Under the pieces are notes generated by a model, which saw only the letters and a program-made list of their open reading frames with translations, was not told where the DNA came from and did not search any database. The position numbers and the translations under genes were made by a program. Of a DNA stretch of 64,000 bases, positions 50,893-58,245 are shown one piece after another. Positions within the stretch are counted from its first letter, which is position 1; every line of letters begins with the position of its first letter. Source of the stretch: Thiohalocapsa marina (GTDB lineage Bacteria; Pseudomonadota; Gammaproteobacteria; Chromatiales; Chromatiaceae); NCBI RefSeq assembly GCF_008632335.1, contig NZ_VWXX01000002.1, positions 62,001-126,000 of the forward strand, given 5' to 3'.

Positions 50893-51729
50893 TCAATGAC
50901 CTTTCGCCGCCCGATCAATGGCCTTGAGGGTGCGCAGCAGCGCCGGTAACTGGTCCAGGCGGACGGAGTTGGGGCCGTCGCTGGCGGCGTTGTCCGGGTC
51001 GTCGTGCACCTCCAGAAAGAGCGCGCCGATGCCCACGCCGACGGCGGCCCGGGCGATGACGGGCACGTATTCGCGCTTGCCGCCGGAGGCGTTGCCCAGG
51101 GCGCCGGGCATCTGCACGGCGTGGGTGGCGTCCATCACCACCGGGTAGCCGGTCTTGGCCATCTCGTACAGGCTGCGCGGATCCACCACCAGGTTGCCAT
51201 AGCCGAAGGTCACGCCCCGCTCCACCAGCGCGAGTTTGTTGCAGCCGGTGGACTCCAGCTTGTCCACCACGTTGCGCATGTCCCAGGGGGCCAGGAACTG
51301 CCCCTTCTTGACGTTCACCGCCCGGCCGTATTCCGCCGCGGCGGCGCCCACGGCCAGCACAAAGTCGGTCTGCCGACAGAGAAAGGCCGGGATCTGCAGC
51401 ATGTCCACCACCTCTGCCACCGGCCGGCACTGGGCCTCGGTGTGCACGTCGGTGAGCACCGGGCAGCCGACGCTGTCGCGCACCGCCACCAGGATCTCCA
51501 GCCCCTGCGCCAGGCCGACGCCGCGCCGACCGCCCAGGCTGGAGCGATTGGCCTTGTCGAACGAGGCCTTGAATATGTATGGAATGCCAAGGTCCGCGGC
51601 GATGGCGGCGATCTCGCGGGCCAGCATCAGCGCATGCTCGCGGCTCTCGATCTGGCAGGGCCCCGCCTGCAACACCAGAGGCAGGTCGTTGCCGATGCGG
51701 ATCTGGTCAGTGATCTGGATGTGCTTCAT
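50893..51729 (-). CDS. kdsA: 3-deoxy-8-phosphooctulonate synthase
   Basis: Condenses PEP with arabinose-5-phosphate, the step after KdsD. 278 residues. LVLQAGPCQIESREHAL, IPYIFKASFDKANRSSLGG, VLTDVHTEAQC, PAFLCRQTDFVLA, VNVKKGQFLAPWDMRNVVDKL, GNLVVDPRSL, PVVMDATHAVQMPG and EVHDDPDNAASDGPNS are all present. The motif lacks the Cys of metal-dependent KdsA (it reads QAGPCQIES with the usual metal-independent NVKKGQF Asn), so a metal-free enzyme is likely. It faces the glycan cluster end-on. Confidence 0.97.
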   Translation of the reverse strand: MKHIQITDQIRIGNDLPLVLQAGPCQIESREHALMLAREIAAIAADLGIPYIFKASFDKANRSSLGGRRGVGLAQGLEILVAVRDSVGCPVLTDVHTEAQCRPVAEVVDMLQIPAFLCRQTDFVLAVGAAAAEYGRAVNVKKGQFLAPWDMRNVVDKLESTGCNKLALVERGVTFGYGNLVVDPRSLYEMAKTGYPVVMDATHAVQMPGALGNASGGKREYVPVIARAAVGVGIGALFLEVHDDPDNAASDGPNSVRLDQLPALLRTLKAIDRAAKGH

Positions 51730-51798
51730 GGGTTTTTTGCGTGGAGACGGGCTGGATGGTCGGTCTGGTATGGCGGGTGTAAGCGATCAGGCCCTTGC

Positions 51799-51843
51799 GT
51801 CATCCCGGCAGGCAATGCCGGGATCCAGGCGCCATGGATGGCA
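51799..51843. repeat. REP-like element, single copy
   Basis: Hairpin cgtcatcccggc-aggcaat-gccgggatcc followed by aggcgccatggatggc. Same family as the doublet at 40803-40928 (shared gtcatcccgg, ccgggatcca and ccatggatgg parts). It lies upstream of kdsA on its promoter side and before the coiled-coil gene. Confidence 0.75.
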
Positions 51844-51890
51844 AATCGGCAGCGGGGCTAAACACGTGCTGGCCGGGTTGCCATAACAGT

Positions 51891-51914
51891 TTTGCTATAA
51901 CCGTTTGCTATACT
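51891..51914 (+). promoter_or_regulatory. AT-rich promoter-like site with direct repeat
   Basis: tttgctata occurs at 51891-51899 and again at 51904-51912, the second merging into tatact (51909-51914), a good -10 candidate. The 13-base periodic repeat looks like an operator for a small DNA-binding protein. It is 110 bases before the coiled-coil gene ATG. No clear -35 is seen. Confidence 0.4.
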
Positions 51915-52023
51915 GACGAAAACCGACGGTAATCAAGAGCCTGTCGCCATGCTCCGGGGCGTTGCCCAGGTCGGGCCTGGTCGAGCGGGATGCGCCGGAT
52001 CTGTCATATCAACGGAGCATTAT

Positions 52024-52695
52024 ATGACGCTGACCCAGCAAGACATCGAATTTATCAAGGAAAACATGGCCACCTGGCTCGCGGAGCAAAGTCTCGGCAA
52101 GCCGCCGGCCGTTTACGAGATCGAATTGCGCGAGCGCATGGTGCGGGTCGAAGAGGAGCTGAGGCACCAGCGCGAGCTGATGCGCGAAGGTTTCGAGCAG
52201 ATGGACAAGCGCTTCGAGCAGGTCGACAAGCGTTTCGAGCAGATGGACAAGCGCTTCGAGGCCATGCAGGTGAGCATGGACCAGCGTTTCGAGCAGATGG
52301 ACAAGCGCTTCGAGGCCATGCAGGTAAGCATGGACCAGCGTTTCGAGCAGATGGACAAGCGCTTTGAGAGCATGCAGGCCAGCATGGACAAGCGCTTCGA
52401 GCAGATGGACAAGCGCTTCGAGAGCATGCAAGCCAGCATGGACAAGCGCTTCGAGCAGATGGACAAGCGCTTCGAGAGCATGCAAGCCAGCATGGACAAG
52501 CGCTTCGAAAGCATGCAGGCAACCATGGACAAGCGTTTCGAGCGCATGCAGGCCGCCATGGACAAGCGCTTCGAGGCCGTTCATCAGGATATCCGGGAGT
52601 TGCAACGCCGCATGGACCGCTTCATGGTCTGGTCGTTCGGGACCACCGTTGCCGTCGGCGGTACCGTGGTGACGGTGCTCAAGCTCTGGCCCTGA
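52024..52695 (+). CDS. Heptad-repeat coiled-coil protein with C-terminal membrane anchor
   Basis: 223 residues. The N-terminal helix region (MTLTQQDIEFIKENMATWLAEQSLGKPPAVYEIELRERMVRVEEEL) is followed by about 20 near-identical seven-residue units of the form (F)EQMDKRF / ESMQASMDKRF (residues about 55-190). A single hydrophobic helix near the end (WSFGTTVAVGGTVVTVLKLW) likely anchors it in the inner membrane. ATG 52024 has ggag 7 bases upstream. The layout resembles CCDC90/DUF1640-type proteins and the protein at 59672. Function unknown; a trimeric or dimeric rod is inferred. Confidence 0.8.
   Translation: MTLTQQDIEFIKENMATWLAEQSLGKPPAVYEIELRERMVRVEEELRHQRELMREGFEQMDKRFEQVDKRFEQMDKRFEAMQVSMDQRFEQMDKRFEAMQVSMDQRFEQMDKRFESMQASMDKRFEQMDKRFESMQASMDKRFEQMDKRFESMQASMDKRFESMQATMDKRFERMQAAMDKRFEAVHQDIRELQRRMDRFMVWSFGTTVAVGGTVVTVLKLWP
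52189..52590 (+). repeat. In-frame tandem repeats (21-, 42- and 63-base units)
   Basis: Built from the 21-base unit ttcgagcagatggacaagcg arranged in higher-order blocks of 63 bases (three units, alternating with catgcaggccagcatggaca types). Several blocks are almost identical at the DNA level, so recent expansion or homogenisation is likely and the copy number is expected to vary between strains. Confidence 0.9.
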
Positions 52696-52853
52696 GGTCC
52701 CCCTCAATCTAAGTCGGTGCCAATCCGGAACTGAGCCGGGTGACGGCGCCACGTCAGTCATCCCCATCGGGTCGCCCGCAGGCGGGTTCCCAAGGTCCGC
52801 GCTTTCCCGTTCAGGCCTTGGTCGAACATCGATGGACTCCATTGATGGTCGCC

Positions 52854-52882
52854 AAAAAAAAACGGGGCCCGAAGGCCCCGTT
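52854..52882 (-). terminator. Intrinsic terminator of the porin gene
   Basis: Read on the minus strand: aacggggcc, loop ttcg, ggccccgtt, then nine T in all. The same ggggcc-ttcg-ggcccc hairpin is used after amtB at 62625, so this is a preferred terminator form in this genome. Confidence 0.93.
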
Positions 52883-52917
52883 CTGCATCATCCGTAATGC
52901 TCAGCTTGTGAGGGTGA

Positions 52918-54261
52918 TCAGAAGCTGTGGATCATGCCCAGGGAGAAGCCGCTCCACTCGGCACCGGTGATGCCAAAGCCGTCATCCAGGTCGGCGCGAT
53001 CGTCGGTCACGTCGGTGTAGAGGACGTAGGCCTTGGTGCGCTTGCTGAAGTTGTGGTCGAGGCCGATGGCCCAGGACTCACGATCGCCGGACAGATAGTC
53101 GTCGAGCTGGCCAGCCTGAGTGGTGCTCAGTCCGCCAGCCGGGGCGGTGTAGCTGCCGTCGCGGTCCATCTGGCCATACATGGCCTTGATCTGGCTGTTG
53201 CCGAAGGCGTAGGCGGCCTGGACCTGCCACAGCTCGGCCTCTTTCGAGCCCGCCGGGATATTATAGCCGGTGTCGTTATAGAAGGTCTGTTGGCCAGCGG
53301 GCAGGTCATCCTGCTGCTCGTAGATGGCGGTCAGAGTGAAGCCATTCCAGTCCAGCAGTCCCAGGCCGATGCGCCACTTGGACCAGTCGTTACCGACCTG
53401 CTTGCAGTTTTCAAGACCACTGGCATCTTTCCAGTCCGCAATGCTGTCATATAAAGTCGTTGAAGCACAGGTACCGGAAGCATCGCTGGTAGCGGTGTTC
53501 ATGAAGTGCTCATTGCCGAGCGACTCATAGGCAGCGGAGGCGTAGAACGGGCCGTTGTTGTAGATGGCGGCCAGGGAGTAGGCCTCGGCCAGCGAATCCA
53601 GGTTGATGTTGCTGCCGGCGCCAGCCGTGCCGCTGCCCGGCGCGACCATGGCGGCGGCCACGGAGAAGCCGGCGAAGCTCGGGCTGATGTAGGCCACGGC
53701 GTTGTCGGCACGGACATCGTGGAAGCCGATGGTGCCGTTGTAGTCCGCCATGGTGTCGGAGAACAGGTCCAGCTTGCCGGTGGAGATCTTCATCGGCGTG
53801 TCGTGACGACCGACCAGCGCGGTACCCCAGCCCCCGGCCAGGCCGACGAAGCTGTTACGCATGGTGATGCCGTCGTTGCCGCTGGTGACGTTGTTGTTGT
53901 TGTCCGACAGGTTGATGCCGAACTCGATCTGGTAGATGGCCTTCATGCCGTTGCCCAGATCCTCGGAGCCCTTCAGGCCGAAGCGGTTGGCGCGACCCTG
54001 GGCAATCGGCTGTGCATTGCCGTAGTCATTGGTCATGTAGTTCTTGACCATGCTGGAACCGTTGATGCCCCAGCCCTCGAAGTTCTCGCCGCCGTAGACC
54101 TTCTCGCCGGTAGTAAAGTTATAGTTGGGCGCAATGGCGTTATGGATGTCCATGTAATCGATGGACACGTGCAGCTTGCCGTACAGGGTGGCCTCGGCCA
54201 TGGCGGCGGCAGGGGCGGCCATGGCGGCGGCGACTGCCAGAGAGATGAGCTTTTTGTTCAT
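52918..54261 (-). CDS. Gram-negative general porin
   Basis: 447 residues from ATG 54261. Signal peptide MNKKLISLAVAAAMAAPAAAMA, then EATLYGKLHVSIDYMD, the usual first strand of proteobacterial porins. Further features are NRFGLKGSEDLGNGMKAIYQIEFGI, NSFVGLAGGWGTALVGRHDTPMK and a C-terminal strand ending GFSLGMIHSF with the terminal Phe needed for outer-membrane insertion. It is a trimeric diffusion pore. Two ATG codons are adjacent; the second is better spaced from ggag. It is flanked by a good terminator and a plausible promoter, so it is monocistronic. Confidence 0.93.
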   Translation of the reverse strand: MNKKLISLAVAAAMAAPAAAMAEATLYGKLHVSIDYMDIHNAIAPNYNFTTGEKVYGGENFEGWGINGSSMVKNYMTNDYGNAQPIAQGRANRFGLKGSEDLGNGMKAIYQIEFGINLSDNNNNVTSGNDGITMRNSFVGLAGGWGTALVGRHDTPMKISTGKLDLFSDTMADYNGTIGFHDVRADNAVAYISPSFAGFSVAAAMVAPGSGTAGAGSNINLDSLAEAYSLAAIYNNGPFYASAAYESLGNEHFMNTATSDASGTCASTTLYDSIADWKDASGLENCKQVGNDWSKWRIGLGLLDWNGFTLTAIYEQQDDLPAGQQTFYNDTGYNIPAGSKEAELWQVQAAYAFGNSQIKAMYGQMDRDGSYTAPAGGLSTTQAGQLDDYLSGDRESWAIGLDHNFSKRTKAYVLYTDVTDDRADLDDGFGITGAEWSGFSLGMIHSF

Positions 54262-54331
54262 CATGTGCTCCGATGTTGTGAAAATAACGAAAGACTGCAT
54301 GGGGTGCGCGCAATCATGTCTTGCGTTGGAA

Positions 54332-54360
54332 ATAGTAGACCAGGAAGCCACACCGTGCAA
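54332..54360 (-). promoter_or_regulatory. Candidate porin promoter
   Basis: On the minus strand TTGCAC (54355-54360) is 17 bases from TACTAT (54332-54337), about 70 bases before the start codon. A run of T and A upstream (54361-54380) could serve as an UP-like element. The matches are partial. Confidence 0.45.
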
Positions 54361-54569
54361 CGTTTTTTTGAAAAAAGAGACAAATGCCCACCACGTTGCG
54401 CGTTTGCAACAGGCGTCGACTGCGCCATAGGCGCTGGTGGCTGAAGGCCAGTCGCGGGAGGGGGAATTCCATGTGCGCCTGCCGGATAAACGGACGCAGG
54501 TGATGCGCGTGTGGTGACCGCAAAGATGGTCGCCGGAAAGGCCGCTTCGGGCGCGTGACGGTCAGAAAT

Positions 54570-54598
54570 GCAACAGCCGGCACAAGGCCGGCTGCTGC
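54570..54598 (-). terminator. Hairpin after tRNA-Gln
   Basis: Minus-strand stem gcagcagccggc / gccggctgttgc with one mismatch and a five-base loop, 5 bases past the tRNA CCA end, followed by atttct. A probable terminator with a weak T tract. The 341-base stretch 54262-54602 otherwise contains only the porin promoter region. Confidence 0.6.
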
Positions 54599-54602
54599 TG
54601 AT

Positions 54603-54676
54603 TGGCTGGGGGACTAGGATTCGAACCTAGGTTGACGGAGTCAGAGTCCGTAGTCCTGCCGCTAGACGATCCCCCA
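54603..54676 (-). tRNA. tRNA-Gln (anticodon CTG)
   Basis: The minus-strand sequence begins tgggggatcgtctagcggca, with acceptor stem tggggga pairing with tccccca, anticodon loop ctCTGac within acgga/tccgt, T-arm cctaggttcgaatcctag, discriminator G and encoded CCA. 74 bases with CCA, cognate to the CAG glutamine codon. Confidence 0.95.
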
Positions 54677-54746
54677 ATAGAAACGGTATCCGGGCGGCGG
54701 CCATCCGGGCTGGGCCGGTCGCCGCCATCGGTAGCGCTCCGGTTCC

Positions 54747-55136
54747 TTAGCGCTTGGAGAACTGCGGACGCTTGCGGGCCTTGTGCAGGCCGACCTTCTT
54801 GCGCTCAACCTCGCGGGCATCGCGGGTGAGGAAGCCGGCGCGGCGCAGCGGGGTGCGCAGGTTCTCGTCGTACTCGACCAGGGCACGGGCGATGCCGTGG
54901 CGAATGGCACCGGCCTGGCCGGTGGTGCCGCCGCCGATGACGGTGGCCTTCACGTCGACGCGGTTGGCCATCTCGGCGGCATCCAGTGCCTGCCGCACCA
55001 CCATGCGCGCGGTCTCGCGACCGAAAAAGCGATCCAGCGGGCGTCCGTTGACGGTGATATCACCGTTGCCGGTGCTCAGAAACACGCGTGCCGATGCGCT
55101 CTTGCGACGTCCGGTGGCGTAATGATGTTGCGGCAT
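54747..55136 (-). CDS. rpsI: 30S ribosomal protein S9
   Basis: 129 residues. Starts with [16 protein letters not shown] and ends [17 protein letters not shown] with the conserved terminal K-R that reaches the ribosomal P site; [19 protein letters not shown] is typical. It follows rplM, the standard pair, but with a 92-base gap that is longer than usual and has no recognisable element. Confidence 0.98.
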   Translation of the reverse strand: MPQHHYATGRRKSASARVFLSTGNGDITVNGRPLDRFFGRETARMVVRQALDAAEMANRVDVKATVIGGGTTGQAGAIRHGIARALVEYDENLRTPLRRAGFLTRDAREVERKKVGLHKARKRPQFSKR

Positions 55137-55228
55137 GTTCGCTATCCGTTTTTGCTGACTGTTTCGCGATGCGGCCCGCGCGCCGGGGTGGGTCGAGTGC
55201 CCGCGCCCCCTGGCTGCGCGGCGCCGAA

Positions 55229-55657
55229 TCAGATCTCGAGGGGTTGCGGCTGCTGCGCCTGGTGCCGATGCTCCGGCCCGGCGTAGACCTTGAGCTTCTT
55301 GAACATGGCGCGGCCCAGCGGGTTGTGCGGCAGCATGCCCTTCACGGCGTGCTCGATGACCCGCTCCGGGTGCTGTTCCAGCATCTTGCCGAGGGGGGTG
55401 GAGCGCAGGTGACCGATGTAACCCGTGTGACGGTGATACATCTTGTCGTCCAGCTTGTTGCCGGTGACGCGCACCTTCTCGGCGTTGACCACCACCAGGT
55501 AGTCGCCGGTATCGACGTGCGGCGTATACTGCGGCTTGTGCTTGCCCCGCAGACGGCGGGCCAGCTCCGTGGCCAGGCGGCCGAGGGTCTTGCCCTCTGC
55601 GTCCACCACGTACCAGGCGCGCCGCACTTCCGCGGGCTTTGCGCTTTCTGTCATCAT
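55229..55657 (-). CDS. rplM: 50S ribosomal protein L13
   Basis: 142 residues. [70 protein letters not shown] and [38 protein letters not shown] are the family signature. Two ATG codons are adjacent; the upstream one is 10 bases from ggag. First gene of the rplM-rpsI operon. A typical autoregulatory L13 leader was not identified. Confidence 0.98.
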   Translation of the reverse strand: MMTESAKPAEVRRAWYVVDAEGKTLGRLATELARRLRGKHKPQYTPHVDTGDYLVVVNAEKVRVTGNKLDDKMYHRHTGYIGHLRSTPLGKMLEQHPERVIEHAVKGMLPHNPLGRAMFKKLKVYAGPEHRHQAQQPQPLEI

Positions 55658-55869
55658 TGTTCGTCGCTCCGGAACTGGGCAGTGCGCACCCTAAAAGCTA
55701 GCGTGGCGCGGTCTGTTCAGCGGGCGCGGCTCCGGTCGAGCGCTGGCCCGTCGATAAAGACCGCGAAGAATAACGGATCAGCCCGATGGCTGCAACCCCC
55801 CCTCGAACATTCGGGCGTATTTCGGATTTGCCGCGACACCCGGCCCGCCCGCCCAGCGCGACCGAAGAA

Positions 55870-55981
55870 AAGTTTGAAGTTCGAAGTTTGAAGTTTGAAA
55901 CCTGGGGGCTGGGGGCTGGGGGCCTTCTCCCCCTCTCCGCGTTTTCTTCTCTGCGTCCTCCGCGCCTCTGCGGTTAATCGA
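55870..55981. repeat. Cluster of simple repeats upstream of rplM (gap 55658-56049)
   Basis: Within the 392-base gap: aagtttgaagttcgaag-type repeats (55870-55899), then gggggct units three times (55903-55924), then an imperfect direct repeat tctctgcgtcctccgcgcct / ctgcgg (55951-55976) of a type that recurs in many proteobacterial genomes. Open frames through it are artefacts of the repeats. It lies between the convergent-reading ends of zur and the rplM promoter side; no gene is present. Confidence 0.65.
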
Positions 55982-56049
55982 GCCGCGACCATGCACGATC
56001 ATCGGCTGGCGGCTGACATGCAGACGACCTCCAGCCTAACCCCGGCCCT

Positions 56050-56511
56050 TCAATCCGCCGGTCGATCTGGCTTGTGGGCGCAGCGGGCGCAGGTGCCGAT
56101 GACCTCGATGACGGGGCGCTGGGGGCTGAAGCCGGATTCGGCGGCGGCGGAGTGCAGGCTGCCCAGCAGGGCGGCGTCTTCCAGCTCCGTGACCTTGCCG
56201 CAGTCGGCGCAGATCAGGAACTGGCTGCTGTGGGGGTGGTCGGGGTGGGTGCAGCCGATGAAGGCGTGCAATGTCTCCAGCTTGTGGATCAGGCCCTGTT
56301 CCAGCAGGAAGTCCAGCGCCCGATACACGGTGGGCGGTGCGGCCTTGCCGCCGTCGCGGACCTGGTCCAGGAGTTCGTAGGCGCCGATGGGCCGCTCTGC
56401 CCGGCAGACCAGCTCCAGCACTCGCCGACGCTGGGGTGTCAGGCGCGCGCCGCGCCGGGCGCAGAGGGCCTCGGCCTGCCTCAGCACGCGGTTCAGCAAC
56501 TGCTCGTTCAT
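56050..56511 (-). CDS. zur: Zinc uptake regulator Zur (Fur family)
   Basis: 153 residues. RRGARLTPQRRRVLELVCRAERPIGAYELLDQV is the winged-helix domain, then APPTVYRALDFLLEQGLIHKLETLHAFIGCTHPDHPHSSQFLICADCGKVTELED with the CxxC pair CADC and later CARC structural zinc site. Represses znu genes when zinc is sufficient. Its ATG overlaps the znuB stop (ATGA), making it the last gene of znuA-znuC-znuB-zur and so autoregulated with the uptake system through the box at 59583. Confidence 0.93.
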   Translation of the reverse strand: MNEQLLNRVLRQAEALCARRGARLTPQRRRVLELVCRAERPIGAYELLDQVRDGGKAAPPTVYRALDFLLEQGLIHKLETLHAFIGCTHPDHPHSSQFLICADCGKVTELEDAALLGSLHSAAAESGFSPQRPVIEVIGTCARCAHKPDRPAD

Positions 56512-57401
56512 GCCGGCGGCCGCGCTCCGGTGCCCGGCCCGTGGCCGCCGGCGACCCGTTGCAAGGCGGCCCGGCGTGCGCGGTACCTGGCGCGGGCGCC
56601 TGCAATCAGCGCGGAGACCACATAGAGCGCGCCGGCCAGCAGGATGATGGTGGGGCCGGCGGGCAGGTCCGGGGCATAGGACAGGGCCAGGCCGGAGCTG
56701 GTGAGGGCGGCGCCCAGCAGGGTGGCCGTCAGCATCATGCCGGCGATGGACTGGGTCCATTGTCCGGCGACGGCGGCCGGCAGGGTCAGCAGCGCGATGA
56801 CCAGGATCAGGCCCACCACCTGGATCATCAGCACCACCGTGACCGCCACCAGCACCAGCAGCAGCAGATAGAAAAAGGCCACCGGCACGCCCCGCAGTCG
56901 GGCGAACTCCTCGTCGAAGGCAACGGCGACGAACTGCCGATAAAAGGCGACCACCGTCAGCAGCAGCAGCAGGTCGAGCCCGGCCATGAACCAGAGCTCG
57001 CGGACGGGCACCAGCAGGATGTTGCCGAACAGGAAGCTCATCAGGTCCGTGGCGTAGCCCGGGGTGCGCGAGATGAACAGGATGCCGACGGCCATGCCAA
57101 TGGCCCAGAGTGCGCCGATCAGGGTGTCCTCGCCGGTGCGCCAGGCGAGCCGCACACCGCCGATCAGCAGTGCCGCCAGGATCGCCGCGACAAGCGCCCC
57201 CAGCAGCGGGTCGATGCCGAAGTAGACGGCGGCGCCCATGCCGCCGAGCACCGAGTGGGCGATGCCGCCGGCGAGAAAGGCGATGCGCTTGACCACGACG
57301 AAGGGGCCGACCAGCCCGCAGCCGAGGCTGGCGAGCAGGCCCGCCAGCAGTGCCTGCTGCAGGAACCCCTGGCTGGCCAGCGCGCTGAAGAACTCAGGCA
57401 T
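56508..57401 (-). CDS. znuB: Zinc ABC transporter permease ZnuB
   Basis: 297 residues, about eight membrane helices. FLQQALLAGLLASLGCGLVGPFVVVKRIAFLAGGIAHSVLGGMGAAVYFG, TPGYATDLMSFLFGNILLV and GLILVIALLTLPAAVAGQ are ABC-3 family motifs. It forms the membrane channel with ZnuC as ATPase. The start overlaps the znuC end by several bases (ATG 57401 or 57407). The C-terminal tail is Arg/Ala-rich. Confidence 0.92.
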   Translation of the reverse strand: MPEFFSALASQGFLQQALLAGLLASLGCGLVGPFVVVKRIAFLAGGIAHSVLGGMGAAVYFGIDPLLGALVAAILAALLIGGVRLAWRTGEDTLIGALWAIGMAVGILFISRTPGYATDLMSFLFGNILLVPVRELWFMAGLDLLLLLTVVAFYRQFVAVAFDEEFARLRGVPVAFFYLLLLVLVAVTVVLMIQVVGLILVIALLTLPAAVAGQWTQSIAGMMLTATLLGAALTSSGLALSYAPDLPAGPTIILLAGALYVVSALIAGARARYRARRAALQRVAGGHGPGTGARPPA

Positions 57402-58245
57402 GGGCATGGCCCCGGGATACGGCGACCGGTGCGGGCGAGCGTGGCTGCGCCTGGCCGTGGACGTCAGCGTGGCTGTGCCCGTGACTGTGTTCGTGACCAT
57501 GCGCGTGGCTGTGCTCATGGCTGATTTGGCGCACCTCTTCGCCGTAGAGTTCGTTGATCATCTGGCCGTCGATGTCGTCGGTGGCGTGGCACAGCAGGGT
57601 GCGGTTGAGGCAGGCCACGCGGCTGACATAGCCGGAGATGAAGGCGATGTCGTGGGAGACCACGATGATGGTCATGCGCCGGTTCAGGGTGGCGAGCAGG
57701 TCGAAGATCTCGCCTTCCATGCGCTGGTCGATGTTGGCCGTGGGCTCGTCCAGGATCAGGATGGCCGGATCGCCGACCAGGGCCCGGGCCAGCAGCACGC
57801 GCTGCATCTGACCGCCGGACAGGGTGCCGATCTGGCGGCCGATGAGTTCCGCCGCTTCCACCTCGCGCAGGGCCTGACGCACCGCCTGGCGGTCGGCGCT
57901 GCGGTAGCGGCCGACGCGCCCGAGCAGGCCATGTCCGGTACCGAGCCGGCCCATCAGCACCACGTCTTCGACGCGGATGGGGAAGTCCCGCGGGAAGGCG
58001 GGATACTGCGGGACATAGCCGAGGCGCCGGCGCGCCCGCCGCGGCGAGTGGCCGAGCACGCGGATGCGCCCGGCCTGGGGCTCAAGCAGGCCGAGGATGA
58101 GCTTCAGCAAGGTGCTCTTGCCGCCGGCGTTGGGGCCGACCAGGCCCAGGAACTCGCCGTCCTGGATGCTGAGGTTCACGTCCTCGAGCACCGTGGCCTC
58201 GGCATAGGCGAAGCGGAGCCCCTGGATGTCGATGACGGCCGTCAT
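57394..58245 (-). CDS. znuC: Zinc ABC transporter ATPase ZnuC with His-rich tail
   Basis: 283 residues. Walker A GPNAGGKSTLLKLILGLL, Q-loop YVPQYPAFPRDFPIRVEDVVLMG, signature LSGGQMQRVLLARAL, Walker B ILILDEPTANID and the H-loop SHDIAFIS. The C-terminus has a His tract (HEHSHAHGHEHSHGHSHADVHG, about residues 243-264), longer than in most ZnuC, that may bind zinc and feed back on uptake. ATG overlaps the znuA stop (ATGA). Confidence 0.93.
   Translation of the reverse strand: MTAVIDIQGLRFAYAEATVLEDVNLSIQDGEFLGLVGPNAGGKSTLLKLILGLLEPQAGRIRVLGHSPRRARRRLGYVPQYPAFPRDFPIRVEDVVLMGRLGTGHGLLGRVGRYRSADRQAVRQALREVEAAELIGRQIGTLSGGQMQRVLLARALVGDPAILILDEPTANIDQRMEGEIFDLLATLNRRMTIIVVSHDIAFISGYVSRVACLNRTLLCHATDDIDGQMINELYGEEVRQISHEHSHAHGHEHSHGHSHADVHGQAQPRSPAPVAVSRGHAHA

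Noticed and set aside
50803-50899. Short frame after brnA (starts with an ATG, ends near the kdsA stop)
   Set aside because: Only about 30 codons with no recognised family; it could be a remnant, but there is not enough to call it.
25000-52000. Search for transposases, integrases or phage genes to explain the glycan island
   Set aside because: None was seen in any frame; the only mobile-type features are toxin-antitoxin genes and palindromic repeats.
54583-54676. tRNA-Gln as an integration site (att)
   Set aside because: No duplicated tRNA 3' end and no integrase nearby; flanks are porin and ribosomal genes.
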